Made by a program: the position numbers and the translations under genes
Assembly: GCF_900100075.1 (NCBI RefSeq)
Contig: NZ_FNEG01000005.1
Coordinates: 248,001 to 312,000 of the forward strand
Source: Chryseobacterium jejuense
GTDB lineage: Bacteria > Bacteroidota > Bacteroidia > Flavobacteriales > Weeksellaceae
DNA length: 64,000 nt
Reading direction: 5' to 3'
The notes under the pieces: generated by a model
The model's database searches: none
Seen by the model: the letters and a program-made list of their open reading frames with translations, nothing else
Told to the model about the DNA's origin: nothing
Part shown: positions 33,627-41,780 of the stretch, in pieces
Layout: each line of letters begins with the position of its first letter
Position numbering within the stretch: position 1 is the stretch's first letter

Positions 33627-33658
33627 TTGAGTTAGAATTTTTAAAAACTGTAATTTTG
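33627..33658 (+). promoter_or_regulatory. pssA promoter
   Basis: TTG (33627-33629), 21-nt spacer, TAATTTTG (33651-33658), with the ATG only 5 nt later at 33664. Predicts a leaderless or nearly leaderless mRNA. Confidence 0.6.
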
Positions 33659-33663
33659 TACTT

Positions 33664-34377
33664 ATGGATTTTATAAAGAATAATCTGGCTAATGCCTTAA
33701 CCCTGGCTAATCTATTTGCAGGCTGTGTGGGTGTAATACATCTTATTTTAGGAGACTATCAAACAACGGCAATATGCCTTATCCTCTCCTCTATTTTCGA
33801 TTTTTTTGACGGATTTGTAGCCAGAGCTTTAAAATCAAACTCTAATCTGGGGCTTCAGCTTGATTCTCTTGCGGATATGGTGAGTTTTGGAGTGATCCCG
33901 GGCCTTACTATGTATAAAGCATTAGAGCCATTCGGTGCTGAACTTCTTGGACTACATTTTCCTTTTGAAATTAAGTATATTGGTTTGGTAGTAACCGTTT
34001 TCTCATGCTTAAGACTTGCGATCTTCAATCTTGATGAGGAACAGAGGTATTATTTTAAAGGATTAAACACCCCAACCAACACCGTTCTTTTATTTGGATT
34101 ATACTATGCTTTTAAGGAAACCGGAACTTTCAGTTTCTTGTTTGAAAATGCATTACTGTTGATTATCCTTTCATTCCTTACTTCATGGCTTCTCATTAGC
34201 CCTATTAAAATGATGGCAATGAAGTTTAAATCCAAAGCATTAAAAGACAACTATCCAAAAGTGGTATTGTTAGTAGGCGGAATTGCTATTCTTGTAATCT
34301 TTAAGACTGTAGGAATTCCGATGCTGGTTATTTATTATATATTGGTATCACTTATTTTTCAAAGACAATTAAAATAG
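33664..34377 (+). CDS. pssA: CDP-diacylglycerol--serine O-phosphatidyltransferase
   Basis: Makes phosphatidylserine from CDP-diacylglycerol and serine in the inner membrane. The 237-aa chain has the CDP-alcohol phosphotransferase signature D-G-x2-A-R-x8-G-x3-D-x3-D in FDFFDGFVARALKSNSN followed by LGLQLDSLAD, and about seven membrane segments. Length is normal. A TAATTTTG box 5 nt before the ATG suggests leaderless transcription. The downstream exonuclease gene is 61 nt away on the same strand, so read-through is possible. Confidence 0.93.
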   Translation: MDFIKNNLANALTLANLFAGCVGVIHLILGDYQTTAICLILSSIFDFFDGFVARALKSNSNLGLQLDSLADMVSFGVIPGLTMYKALEPFGAELLGLHFPFEIKYIGLVVTVFSCLRLAIFNLDEEQRYYFKGLNTPTNTVLLFGLYYAFKETGTFSFLFENALLLIILSFLTSWLLISPIKMMAMKFKSKALKDNYPKVVLLVGGIAILVIFKTVGIPMLVIYYILVSLIFQRQLK

Positions 34378-34438
34378 AAATCAAAGGGTAAAACTTTTGA
34401 TTTTTGATGAACATATTTTCAAATTATTATTGATTAAC

Positions 34439-35203
34439 ATGAACTTAAAACTCTATAAACCACTTTGTATTTTTGATCTGGAAACTACAGGAACCAACAT
34501 CGGAAAAGACAGAATTGTTGAAATCTGTATCTTAAAAGTAAATCCGGATGCCTCCAGAGAAAGCAAAACCTGGAAAATAAATCCTGAAATGCCCATTCCA
34601 AAAGAAAGCAGTGAAATTCACGGAATCTACGATGAGGATGTAAAAGATGCTCCTACCTTCAGAGAAATAGCTTCTAAGGTGATGGAAATGATTACCGGTA
34701 CGGATCTGGGTGGTTTTAACTCCAACAGATTTGACGTTCCTCTTTTAGCTGAAGAGTTATTAAGAGTAGGAATGGATTTTGATCTTAGCAAATTCAAATT
34801 GGTAGATGCCCAGACTATTTTCCACAAAAAAGAACCTAGAAATTTAGGAGCAGCTTATCAGTTTTACTGTGGGAAAACATTAGAAAATGCACACTCTGCA
34901 GAAGCAGATGTGATGGCAACCTTCGAAGTTCTGGACGCTCAGGTTGGAAAATATGACGATATTCCGAATGAAGTTGCCCAATTAAGCGAATTCACTTTCC
35001 ATAATAAGAATGCAGATCTTGCCGGATTTATTGGATATAATGATAAGCAGGAAGAGGTTTTCAACTTCGGAAAGTATAAAGGACAAGGTGTAAAAGCTGT
35101 TTTTCAGAAGGATCTTGGATATTTCGGATGGCTTCAGAATGCAGACTTCCCTTTGTATACGAAAAAAGTATTCACTAAGATTCAACTGTCTAGCAAATTT
35201 TAA
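34439..35203 (+). CDS. DEDD-family 3'-5' exonuclease (DNA polymerase III epsilon-like)
   Basis: A 254-aa protein. The exonuclease domain (about 1-170) holds the metal ligands in order: FDLETTGTNIG (Asp, Glu), EIHGIYDEDV, GGFNSNRFDVPLLAEELLR (Asp) and HSAEADVMATFEVL (the His and Asp of the DEDDh type). A C-terminal addition of about 60 residues (FNFGKYKGQGVKAVF) is shared with Bacteroidetes relatives. The upstream in-frame ATG at 34397 is unlikely because it adds a non-conserved tail. It follows pssA and precedes a DUF2007-like gene 2 nt away. Confidence 0.9.
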   Translation: MNLKLYKPLCIFDLETTGTNIGKDRIVEICILKVNPDASRESKTWKINPEMPIPKESSEIHGIYDEDVKDAPTFREIASKVMEMITGTDLGGFNSNRFDVPLLAEELLRVGMDFDLSKFKLVDAQTIFHKKEPRNLGAAYQFYCGKTLENAHSAEADVMATFEVLDAQVGKYDDIPNEVAQLSEFTFHNKNADLAGFIGYNDKQEEVFNFGKYKGQGVKAVFQKDLGYFGWLQNADFPLYTKKVFTKIQLSSKF

Positions 35204-35205
35204 AT

Positions 35206-35607
35206 ATGTCTAACCTCGTTCGTTTTAAATTTTATGAAACTGCCCTTGAAGCTAACAGGGACAAGCAGATTCTGGCTGAAAACGGAATCAATAGTTTCAT
35301 TGCGAATGAACAGCTTATTCAGTCGGATTGGCTGCTTTCTCAAGCTGTAGGCGGCATTCAGCTTCAGGTTTTTGAAGAAGATAGGGAAAAAGCAACTCAG
35401 GTTCTTCAGGACTATAAAGACAATGAGCAATATTCGTTAGAAGTAGAACATACGATTGAAGATCCGGAATTTGATTTTGTATGTCCAAAATGCAGCTCCA
35501 ATCACATCTACAGAGATGACAGAGCTACCAGTTTTTTTGGCATTTCATTTCTGACAAGCCATAAATTTGTGTGTTATTATTGTGGAAATGAATTTACCCA
35601 CGAATAA
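35206..35607 (+). CDS. DUF2007-like protein with zinc ribbon
   Basis: A 133-aa protein. Residues 1-75 have the DUF2007 outline (FYETALEANRDKQILAENGINSFIANE, then GGIQLQVFEEDREKATQVLQDY), thought to be a small signalling-type fold. The C-terminal half carries two CxxC pairs (CPKC and CYYC), a zinc ribbon. It begins 2 nt after the exonuclease gene, so the pair is translationally coupled. The exact role is unknown. Confidence 0.82.
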   Translation: MSNLVRFKFYETALEANRDKQILAENGINSFIANEQLIQSDWLLSQAVGGIQLQVFEEDREKATQVLQDYKDNEQYSLEVEHTIEDPEFDFVCPKCSSNHIYRDDRATSFFGISFLTSHKFVCYYCGNEFTHE

Positions 35608-35641
35608 GCACAATAAAACATTTACATCATTAAAAAGACGC

Positions 35642-35664
35642 CTTCGTTTCTCGCAATGACGAAG
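35642..35664. repeat. short hairpin repeat relic
   Basis: CTTCGT (35642-35647) and ACGAAG (35659-35664) flank a loop with CTCGCAATG. Sequences ending TCTCGCAATGACG are, from memory, a common dispersed-repeat type in Bacteroidetes. Confidence 0.4.
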
Positions 35665-35681
35665 TAAAAAATAAAAAAGTT

Positions 35682-36287
35682 ATGAAAATCATCTGCATAG
35701 GAAGAAATTACAGCGAACACGCTAAAGAATTAGGAAACGACATTCCAGAGAACCCTGTTATTTTCATGAAACCGGACACAGCGGTTTTAAAGGGAAATGA
35801 TTTTTATATTCCTGAATTCTCCAATGACATCCATTATGAACTGGAAGTGGTCATAAAAGTATCTAAAGGTGGAAAATACATTCAGAAGGAAACGGCTCAC
35901 AAACATTACGAAGAATTGAGCTTAGGAATAGATTTTACAGCCAGAGATCTTCAGAGCGAATTAAAGTCAAAAGGGTTACCATGGGAACTTGCTAAAGGGT
36001 TTGATGGTTCTGCTGTAGTAGGAAATTTCTTTAAAAAAGAGAACTTTGATCTTAATAACCTTTCTTTCTCCCTTCTGAAAAACAAAGAAAAAGTTCAGGA
36101 TGGAAATACGAAAGATATGTTGTTCGGTTTTGATGATATTATTGCTTTTGCCTCTCAGTATTTCACTTTAAGAGTAGGAGACCTTATTTATACAGGCACC
36201 CCAAAAGGAGTTGGAAAAGTAGAGGAAAAAGACATTCTGGAAGCTTACCTTGGGGAAGAAAAAATGCTTGACATCCGAATATTATAA
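35682..36287 (+). CDS. fumarylacetoacetate hydrolase family protein
   Basis: A 201-aa enzyme of the FAH fold that cleaves or hydrates acyl-pyruvate-type compounds. Motifs: IGRNYSEHAKELGN (about 6-19), PVIFMKPDTAV, the metal site HYELEVVIKV (Glu-x-Glu) with DFTARDLQ later, KGFDGSAVVG, and the C-terminal GDLIYTGTPKGVGKV. Length is typical for the short bacterial type. The true substrate, for example fumarylpyruvate or oxaloacetate, is not clear. It stands with short gaps between a zinc-ribbon gene and a universal stress protein. Confidence 0.92.
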   Translation: MKIICIGRNYSEHAKELGNDIPENPVIFMKPDTAVLKGNDFYIPEFSNDIHYELEVVIKVSKGGKYIQKETAHKHYEELSLGIDFTARDLQSELKSKGLPWELAKGFDGSAVVGNFFKKENFDLNNLSFSLLKNKEKVQDGNTKDMLFGFDDIIAFASQYFTLRVGDLIYTGTPKGVGKVEEKDILEAYLGEEKMLDIRIL

Positions 36288-36346
36288 GTATTTAATATAA
36301 AAGTCTGGTAAATTTTTCATATCTTTAGGTAACAAAATGAAAGGTT

Positions 36347-36784
36347 ATGATCAATATTGTATTACCCGTAGATTTTGGGGACAAAACAGACCAGCTGGTA
36401 GAAGGTGCCATAAAATTTGCAAAACAACTTAATGGTAGAATTTACCTAATCCATGTTGCACCATCAGACATCGGCTTTGCGATTGGTGATATGGGATTTC
36501 AATATTTTCCGGAAGTGGAAGCCAATGAAATCAGGGAAGAATTGGTTCAGCTTAATAAAATTGAGCAAAGAATCATTGCCCATGATATCGATTGTGAGCA
36601 TCTTCTAAAACAAGGATTAGCAAAAGATATTATCCTTGAATATGCTAAGGAAAAAAATGCTGATTATATTGTAATGGGATCACACGGAAGAAGCGGAATT
36701 TATGATGTATTTGTAGGAAGTCTTACCAAAGGACTTACAAAGAGTTCAAATATCCCTGTTTTGGTACTTCCAATCCACGACTAA
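36347..36784 (+). CDS. universal stress protein family
   Basis: A 145-aa UspA-domain protein. The nucleotide-binding loop G-x2-G-x9-G-S/T is seen as GSHGRSGIYDVFVGSLTKGL (about residues 108-127), and the chain starts with the strand INIVLPVDFGDKTDQLV and ends with NIPVLVLPI. Proteins with this loop bind ATP and help survive stress or starvation. It is a single-domain cytosolic form, followed by a strong bidirectional terminator. A near-consensus TATCTTTA lies in the gap upstream and may be part of its own promoter. Confidence 0.93.
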   Translation: MINIVLPVDFGDKTDQLVEGAIKFAKQLNGRIYLIHVAPSDIGFAIGDMGFQYFPEVEANEIREELVQLNKIEQRIIAHDIDCEHLLKQGLAKDIILEYAKEKNADYIVMGSHGRSGIYDVFVGSLTKGLTKSSNIPVLVLPIHD

Positions 36785-36813
36785 GTAAAAGAAAATTTTA
36801 ATCGTTAGTAATA

Positions 36814-36850
36814 AAAAAACCGATCAAATAAATTATTTGATCGGTTTTTT
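36814..36850. terminator. bidirectional terminator
   Basis: Long perfect stem, AAAAAACCGATCAAAT and its complement (36814-36829 / 36835-36850), with A/T tracts at both ends, between convergent genes. Confidence 0.9.
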
Positions 36851-36867
36851 ACTATATAACCAATTAA

Positions 36868-37101
36868 TTAACCTTCTTTTTTGTAGATGTTCGGATCGTA
36901 GTAAGGGTGCTTACCTTCCGTTGGAGAATAATAGTCTTTATCTTTGTCACCACCTAGGGTTACAACTAGTACGTAGCACCAATAAGTGAATAATACACAG
37001 CAAACTATAAATAGAATCCAGTTTAAAACATTTCCGAAAGTATCAAAGAATGCGAAACTCGATTTGAAAACTTTGCTTAAGAATAGAAAGAAAGACGTCA
37101 T
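36868..37101 (-). CDS. small membrane protein, DUF6341-like
   Basis: A 77-aa protein with one or two hydrophobic stretches (about 3-22 and 27-49) and a charged C-terminal tail (DKDKDYYSPTEGKHPYYD). Position and shape, divergent from a DUF6427-type membrane protein, fit the DUF6341 proteins of Flavobacteria; the family name is from memory. Its promoter overlaps that of the divergent gene (37120-37137). Function unknown. Confidence 0.65.
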   Translation of the reverse strand: MTSFFLFLSKVFKSSFAFFDTFGNVLNWILFIVCCVLFTYWCYVLVVTLGGDKDKDYYSPTEGKHPYYDPNIYKKEG

Positions 37102-37119
37102 TATTTTCCTTTTTTAAAT

Positions 37120-37137
37120 TAACTTTGCACAAATTTA
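37120..37137. promoter_or_regulatory. overlapping divergent promoters
   Basis: Forward: TAACTTTG (37120-37127) before the DUF6427-like gene. Reverse: TAAATTTG (37137 to 37130), with TTG 22 nt further up at 37160-37162, before the small membrane protein. Only 2 nt separate the two -7 boxes, so the promoters should compete. Confidence 0.6.
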
Positions 37138-37143
37138 TAAAAA

Positions 37144-38049
37144 ATGTTTAAATTACTTTCAAAAGAAAGCAATATTTTTTCAATTCCTGTTTATATTGGT
37201 TGTCTTCTTTTAGTAGTCGTAATATTTAACATACTGAATTTCAATACTTATGAGGCAATTATTGCAGGGATTACATTTTTGGGAATTGCTTTGGGATATT
37301 TTTGTTTTCATAGTATTGCCCTTAATTATCAGACCCATCTCCCATTATTTTTATATACGTTCTTTATTTTTGGACTATATCCGGGTAATTTAGACATAGG
37401 AATCGCAGTTTCACTGTTAACCAATTCCTTCCTCATCTTACTCTTAACGAGTGCCGATGAAGATATAAGGAAGAAATCTTATGTATTGGTAGGTGCCATC
37501 GTAGCATTGAATTTCATTTTTCTTCCTACGACCTGGCCCATGGCGGTTTTTGTAATCATTCACGTGATTGCTACTTCAGCCAAAGTAGGGTTAAATCTTT
37601 TCAGGTTCCTTTTAGGAATGATTCTGATTGTGTTCAGTTATTTCTCTGTGATGTATTTTGTGCAATTCACTTCATGGAATATTGATTACTTCCCATTTGG
37701 AAAGATGAAACCGGTAACAGATTATACGGAGTTATTCCCATTAATCCCAGTGGCATTGATGCTTATTTATGCCGTATATGACCATTTTCAAAACTATAAT
37801 AAGAAAAGCCCGATAAGCAGATATAAATATACTTTTCTGTTGGTCTTTTCCCTGGCTCAGCTTATTACCATCATTCTATACATGAATAAAAGCTATGAAT
37901 ACTTATTACTTCTGGCGTTTCCGTCAAGTATTATTCTGAGCAGAATGATGAGATTCCTACCCAAATATTGGATGAAAGAGGCCGGCTTATGGCTTATTAT
38001 TTTAAGTTTACTTACCTTTAAAGCAGGTACGTATTTTGATTTATTTTAG
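37144..38049 (+). CDS. DUF6427-like integral membrane protein
   Basis: A 301-aa polytopic protein with roughly nine to ten hydrophobic segments and few charged loops (for example GCLLLVVVIFNILNF, LFLYTFFIFGLYPG, FLLGMILIVFSYFSVM, LWLIILSLLTFKAGTYF). Bacteroidetes members of this family have no known role; gene neighbours often suggest envelope biology. It is followed 6 nt later by the DUF3109 gene, so the two are co-transcribed. Confidence 0.75.
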   Translation: MFKLLSKESNIFSIPVYIGCLLLVVVIFNILNFNTYEAIIAGITFLGIALGYFCFHSIALNYQTHLPLFLYTFFIFGLYPGNLDIGIAVSLLTNSFLILLLTSADEDIRKKSYVLVGAIVALNFIFLPTTWPMAVFVIIHVIATSAKVGLNLFRFLLGMILIVFSYFSVMYFVQFTSWNIDYFPFGKMKPVTDYTELFPLIPVALMLIYAVYDHFQNYNKKSPISRYKYTFLLVFSLAQLITIILYMNKSYEYLLLLAFPSSIILSRMMRFLPKYWMKEAGLWLIILSLLTFKAGTYFDLF

Positions 38050-38055
38050 AAAATT

Positions 38056-38640
38056 ATGATTCAGATAGACGATAAATTGATTTCTGAGGAAATCTTTTCC
38101 GAAGAATTTGTGTGCAACCTTAGCAAATGTAAGGGGGCATGTTGTGTGGAAGGTGATGTTGGAGCTCCACTGGACAAAAACGAGCTCGAAATACTGGACG
38201 GTATTTTTGACAAGATCAAACCTTATCTTACTCAGGAAGGCATTAAGGCCCTTGAAGAGCAAGGTACATGGACTACCGATCCACACGATGGAATGTATGT
38301 TACTCCCATGGTAGAAAACCGTGAATGTGCTTATGTAACTTTTGATGATAAAGGAATTACGAAATGTGGTATTGAAAAAGCATATGAAGATGGTGCCGTA
38401 GACTGGCAGAAACCTATTTCATGCCACCTATACCCTATCCGTGTTACGGAATACTCTGCATTTACAGCTTTAAATTATCATGAATGGAATGTATGCAGCG
38501 ATGCCTGTACGCTTGGAAAAGAGCTTCAGGTTCCTGTTTATAAATTCCTGAAGACCCCATTAATCAGAAAGTATGGCGAAGAATTTTACAATGTTCTGAG
38601 CGGTGCTGCCGATGAATGGAAGAAAGAATATGGTTCATAG
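38056..38640 (+). CDS. DUF3109 family cysteine-rich protein
   Basis: A 194-aa protein with the DUF3109 cysteine layout: CNLSKCKGACC (about 20-30), a cysteine in ENRECAY, ITKCGIEKA, ISCHLYPIR (about 122-130) and WNVCSDACTLG. About eight conserved cysteines suggest a zinc or iron-sulfur site. Function is unknown, though the family is conserved across Bacteroidetes. It follows the DUF6427 gene and ends before a strong terminator. Confidence 0.9.
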   Translation: MIQIDDKLISEEIFSEEFVCNLSKCKGACCVEGDVGAPLDKNELEILDGIFDKIKPYLTQEGIKALEEQGTWTTDPHDGMYVTPMVENRECAYVTFDDKGITKCGIEKAYEDGAVDWQKPISCHLYPIRVTEYSAFTALNYHEWNVCSDACTLGKELQVPVYKFLKTPLIRKYGEEFYNVLSGAADEWKKEYGS

Positions 38641-38659
38641 ACAACCTGAATAAAAAAAG

Positions 38660-38690
38660 AAAGCCGGAATACTACATTCCGGCTTTTTTA
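38660..38690 (+). terminator. intrinsic terminator after the DUF3109 gene
   Basis: AAGCCGGAAT (38661-38670) and ATTCCGGCTT (38676-38685), then TTTTT. Confidence 0.9.
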
Positions 38691-38784
38691 TGTAATTAGG
38701 ATGGAAGCTTGATGATGGAGGTGTTTTCCTATTGATTTCCCATCAATAACTTCCAGCTTCCGGCCTCAGGCTCCCTTATTCTAA

Positions 38785-39471
38785 CTATTTAAAATCAGCA
38801 TCCGTTACTCCGGAATTTACTGTAATTTTAGTAGTTTTAATAGTCACCTTCTGACCAGCTCCTTCTGCTTCTACATCAGCTGGGAATTGTAGTCCGTCTA
38901 CAGTCATATAGCTTTTAATCGTTACGTTTCCTTCTCCTGCAAGCGTTTTATATAAAAGTCCTGTTGCAGTGTCAAAATAAAATTTTCCTTTATCTGAAGA
39001 CAATACGTTATAATCTTTACCATCCAGCTTTTCTACGGTAACATTTTGAAAAGTAGCTCCGTCAAATGCTAATGCATCCACTGGTCTTGCTTTTTTAAGC
39101 TCAGCAACTTTATCTGCAGGGATTGCAGTTTTGCTTCCCATCTGGTCAAAATATCCTTTTTCACCATCAAAAAACTGAACCATCTGCTGCCCCATAAGCG
39201 ACTGTACAGACTTAAATTTGTTGCCCATTTTTCTGGTAGTCATGGTAATTTCCATTCCCTGAGCAGACATGGTATTTTCCATATAAAGAGTTTTTACACC
39301 CTCTAATTTTTCTTTTCCTCCTAATGCTTTAAAGTAATTATCCAATACTTCTTTAGCCGTTAACTTTGATTTTACAGCCTCTGTTGTTACAGAAGCGGCA
39401 TCTTTCTTCTGAGCTGCTGCCGGAACAGAGAATAGTACGGCACAGAAAAATGGAATGATGATCTTTTTCAT
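38785..39471 (-). CDS. exported protein, LolA/OmpB-type or outer-membrane-lipoprotein-sorting-like fold
   Basis: A 228-aa protein with signal peptide MKKIIIPFFCAVLFSVPAAAQ. The mature part shows repeating strands: LTAKEVLDNYFKALGGKEKLEGVKTLYMEN, MGNKFKSVQSLMGQQMVQFFDGEKGYF, then KLDGKDYNVLSSDKGKFYFDTATGLLYKTL. This is the pattern of proteins that hold lipids or polymer in a half-barrel, such as LolA-like sorting proteins. I am only moderately sure of the family. The frame is open upstream to 39648, but the signal peptide sets the start at 39471. Confidence 0.75.
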   Translation of the reverse strand: MKKIIIPFFCAVLFSVPAAAQKKDAASVTTEAVKSKLTAKEVLDNYFKALGGKEKLEGVKTLYMENTMSAQGMEITMTTRKMGNKFKSVQSLMGQQMVQFFDGEKGYFDQMGSKTAIPADKVAELKKARPVDALAFDGATFQNVTVEKLDGKDYNVLSSDKGKFYFDTATGLLYKTLAGEGNVTIKSYMTVDGLQFPADVEAEGAGQKVTIKTTKITVNSGVTDADFK

Positions 39472-39528
39472 ATATGTAATAAGTTTAAAGGGTAAATATA
39501 GGAATAATGGCGGACATACATAAATCAT

Positions 39529-39581
39529 GAGTAATGAGTGATGGGTGATAAGTGATGAATGATGAATGATGAATGATGAAT
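39529..39581. repeat. 7-bp tandem repeat (GATGAAT)
   Basis: Four exact GATGAAT copies (39554-39581) follow a degenerate stretch of TGAGTGATGGGTGATAAG type. It lies in the gap upstream of the exported-protein gene, where the long ORF extension would otherwise run; slippage could vary the copy number. Confidence 0.7.
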
Positions 39582-39634
39582 TATAGTCGCGATACTGAAA
39601 GATACTTAGACAAAGAACAAAAGAACAGAAATAA

Positions 39635-39666
39635 AAAAAAACCGCCAAAAAATTGACGGTTTTAAA
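39635..39666 (-). terminator. intrinsic terminator after trigger factor
   Basis: Imperfect hairpin AACCGCCA and TTGACGGTT (about 39640-39662) with a long A run on the left, which gives T's on the reverse strand. Confidence 0.75.
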
Positions 39667-39686
39667 ATATTTATATCTGAGTATAA

Positions 39687-41021
39687 TTATTTTTTAAGTT
39701 CTTCTAAAAATTCGTCGTGAGAAATTTTAGTTTCTTTTTTGCTAGCTTTTTCAAGAATTACATCTTTTAATTTAGCCATAGCAACTTCAGAAGAGATTTG
39801 TCTTACTTGCTCCTGATCTTTTAACATTTCAACAGCATATTTTTGGATCTCCTCATCACCTAAATGGTGGATTCCGTAGATAGCCAATTGGTTTTTCACT
39901 AACTGCTCAGCTTGTGCCAATACATCAGCATACTCAAGGTTAATTTCGTTATCAGTCATCAATTTACCTTCGATGATCTGGTATCTCAATTGGTTTTTCT
40001 CAGCTTCAAGGATTTCTTTAGCCTGCTCTTCAGACTGAACGTTCTGGTTAGAGAACATTAACCATTTTGTTAAGAAAGTTTCAGGAAGTGCTACTACTTC
40101 TTTTTCAGTAACTTGCTCTAATACTTTATTCACAAAGTGAACATCAGCATTTTGTTGGAAATACTCGTCTAATTCAGTCTTAACTTTATCTTTAAGTTCG
40201 TCTTCAGACTTGATGTTTCCTTCTCCATATACTTTGTCGAATAACTCCTGGTTAAGTTCAGCTAAGTTTAATGAATAGAAGTCTTTTACTTTTACTTCAA
40301 TTTCATTGTGGTGTAGGTGCTCTACTTCTTCTTTGCTGAATCCTAATTCTTTAGCTAATTCTTCATCACCTGCAAGAGTTTCTTTAGTTACTTTTACAGA
40401 TCCATCCATTTTTAAAGCTTTTACTAATTTGAAAGCTTCTTTGTTTTCACCTGTAACAGTGATGTTTTTTGGGTGGTGGTGGTGTTCTCCTTCAGCATCT
40501 TCTTCCACAACTTGAGAAACCTCTAAAGCGATGTAAGAATCTTTAGTGATTTTATCTTGAGGAACTTGCTCAGCGAAACGCTTCTGCATGTTTTCAATAC
40601 TCTTGCTGATTTCTTTTTCTGAAGCTTCTACTTTGTAGTGAGGCGCTTCATATTTAGCTAAATCTATAGTAAATGCAGGCTCATATCCTACTTCAAAAGC
40701 AACTTCAAGCTGATCAGCATTGTAATCGAATTCGTTTACTGGCTGAGGAATAGGCTGACCAACTAATCTTAACTTGTTATCGTTAACATAGCTGTTCAAA
40801 GCTTCAGAAACCTGTCTGTTGATTTCTTCAAATGCAATTCCTGCTTCATATTGTTTTTTAACCATACTCAAAGGCACTTTCCCTTTTCTGAATCCAGGAA
40901 CTTGCGCATTTTTAGCATAATTAATCAATTGCTTCTCTACTTTTTCTTTGTAGTCAGATTTTTCCAATGTCACTGTAAGCAATGCACTTACATCATCATG
41001 GTTTTGTGCGGTAACCTTCAT
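39687..41021 (-). CDS. tig: trigger factor
   Basis: A 444-aa ribosome-associated chaperone and peptidyl-prolyl isomerase. The ribosome-binding loop GFRKGKVP (about 43-50) is present, with the tail domain, the central FKBP-like domain and a helical C-terminal arm. The FKBP-like part is diverged and carries a histidine cluster (EGEHHHHPKN, about residues 178-187), which could bind metal; that cluster is odd for the family. Monocistronic, between AT-rich gaps, with a terminator at its end. Length is normal. Confidence 0.93.
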   Translation of the reverse strand: MKVTAQNHDDVSALLTVTLEKSDYKEKVEKQLINYAKNAQVPGFRKGKVPLSMVKKQYEAGIAFEEINRQVSEALNSYVNDNKLRLVGQPIPQPVNEFDYNADQLEVAFEVGYEPAFTIDLAKYEAPHYKVEASEKEISKSIENMQKRFAEQVPQDKITKDSYIALEVSQVVEEDAEGEHHHHPKNITVTGENKEAFKLVKALKMDGSVKVTKETLAGDEELAKELGFSKEEVEHLHHNEIEVKVKDFYSLNLAELNQELFDKVYGEGNIKSEDELKDKVKTELDEYFQQNADVHFVNKVLEQVTEKEVVALPETFLTKWLMFSNQNVQSEEQAKEILEAEKNQLRYQIIEGKLMTDNEINLEYADVLAQAEQLVKNQLAIYGIHHLGDEEIQKYAVEMLKDQEQVRQISSEVAMAKLKDVILEKASKKETKISHDEFLEELKK

Positions 41022-41110
41022 TATTGATTAAAATTTTAGGTTGCAAAAATATGAATTTTTTATGAGAATCACCCATTTAAAATCAACTAATACAGCCAAA
41101 TATTGTTAAA

Positions 41111-41137
41111 TAAAAAACCACCGAGAGTTTCGGTGGC
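41111..41137 (-). terminator. intrinsic terminator after the lipoprotein gene
   Basis: CCACCG (41118-41123) and CGGTGG (41131-41136) with AAAAAA on the left, giving T's on the reverse strand. Confidence 0.75.
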
Positions 41138-41157
41138 TTAAACAAGATTAATTATTC

Positions 41158-41730
41158 CTAATTACTTAGGTTGTATTTCGCTTCTGCATCGGTTTCCCCT
41201 CCTGTTACGCTTCCCCAGGCAGTTCCTGATTTAGCGTCATTTACACTTTGCGGAGAGTGAATAAGAGTTAATTTTAAGAATGGTGCCTCACCGTTTACAG
41301 CTTTTACAACTGTCCATTTTGTTCTTAACCCTACTCTTTTTCCATCACCTCTTAAATCGCCTCCGTCTTGTCTTTCAACAGTAATATTAGACTTTGGAAA
41401 ATCAAAAATCAAAAAGTGCTCGTTTTTAGCTTCAATAATTTCCTTAGTAGCATCTTCATTCCCGTTTCTGAATTTTGCTTCAACAGTATAACTCTTCCCA
41501 TCTTTAAGAGGAATCGTTGGCGTTCCACCCGCTCCGATACTGTAGTCATACGAAATTGTATTTGTAGTTCCCTCTTCGGTTACCAACAGAACAATGTTCG
41601 TAAGTTCTTCCTGAGGAAGATCATCTTCTTCTGCAGAGCCATTTCTCTGGCAGGAAATAACTGTTGTAACAGTAATAAATAAAGCCGCTAATAATTTGAT
41701 AATATTTTTAGTATTGAATAGTTTGTTCAT
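41158..41730 (-). CDS. lipoprotein of unknown function next to a TonB receptor
   Basis: A 190-aa protein with a lipobox (TTVISC, cysteine at about residue 27) after a hydrophobic signal (IIKLLAALFITV), so it is anchored in a membrane. The mature part is beta-rich with an acidic spacer (EEDDLPQEE). I do not recognise a family. It lies 50 nt downstream of a TonB receptor gene and probably forms a unit with it, perhaps as a surface substrate-binding partner. That is inference from position. Confidence 0.7.
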   Translation of the reverse strand: MNKLFNTKNIIKLLAALFITVTTVISCQRNGSAEEDDLPQEELTNIVLLVTEEGTTNTISYDYSIGAGGTPTIPLKDGKSYTVEAKFRNGNEDATKEIIEAKNEHFLIFDFPKSNITVERQDGGDLRGDGKRVGLRTKWTVVKAVNGEAPFLKLTLIHSPQSVNDAKSGTAWGSVTGGETDAEAKYNLSN

Positions 41731-41780
41731 TTTTAAGAATTTTAAAATTGTAAAATTTTGATTAAATAGTTTTAAGATCT

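Noticed and set aside
39554..39581. Possible CRISPR array
   Set aside because: Units are 7 bp without spacers; no cas genes in the window.
39472..39648. Extended N-terminus of the exported protein gene
   Set aside because: It is made of the GATGAAT-type repeat and precedes a signal peptide at 39471.
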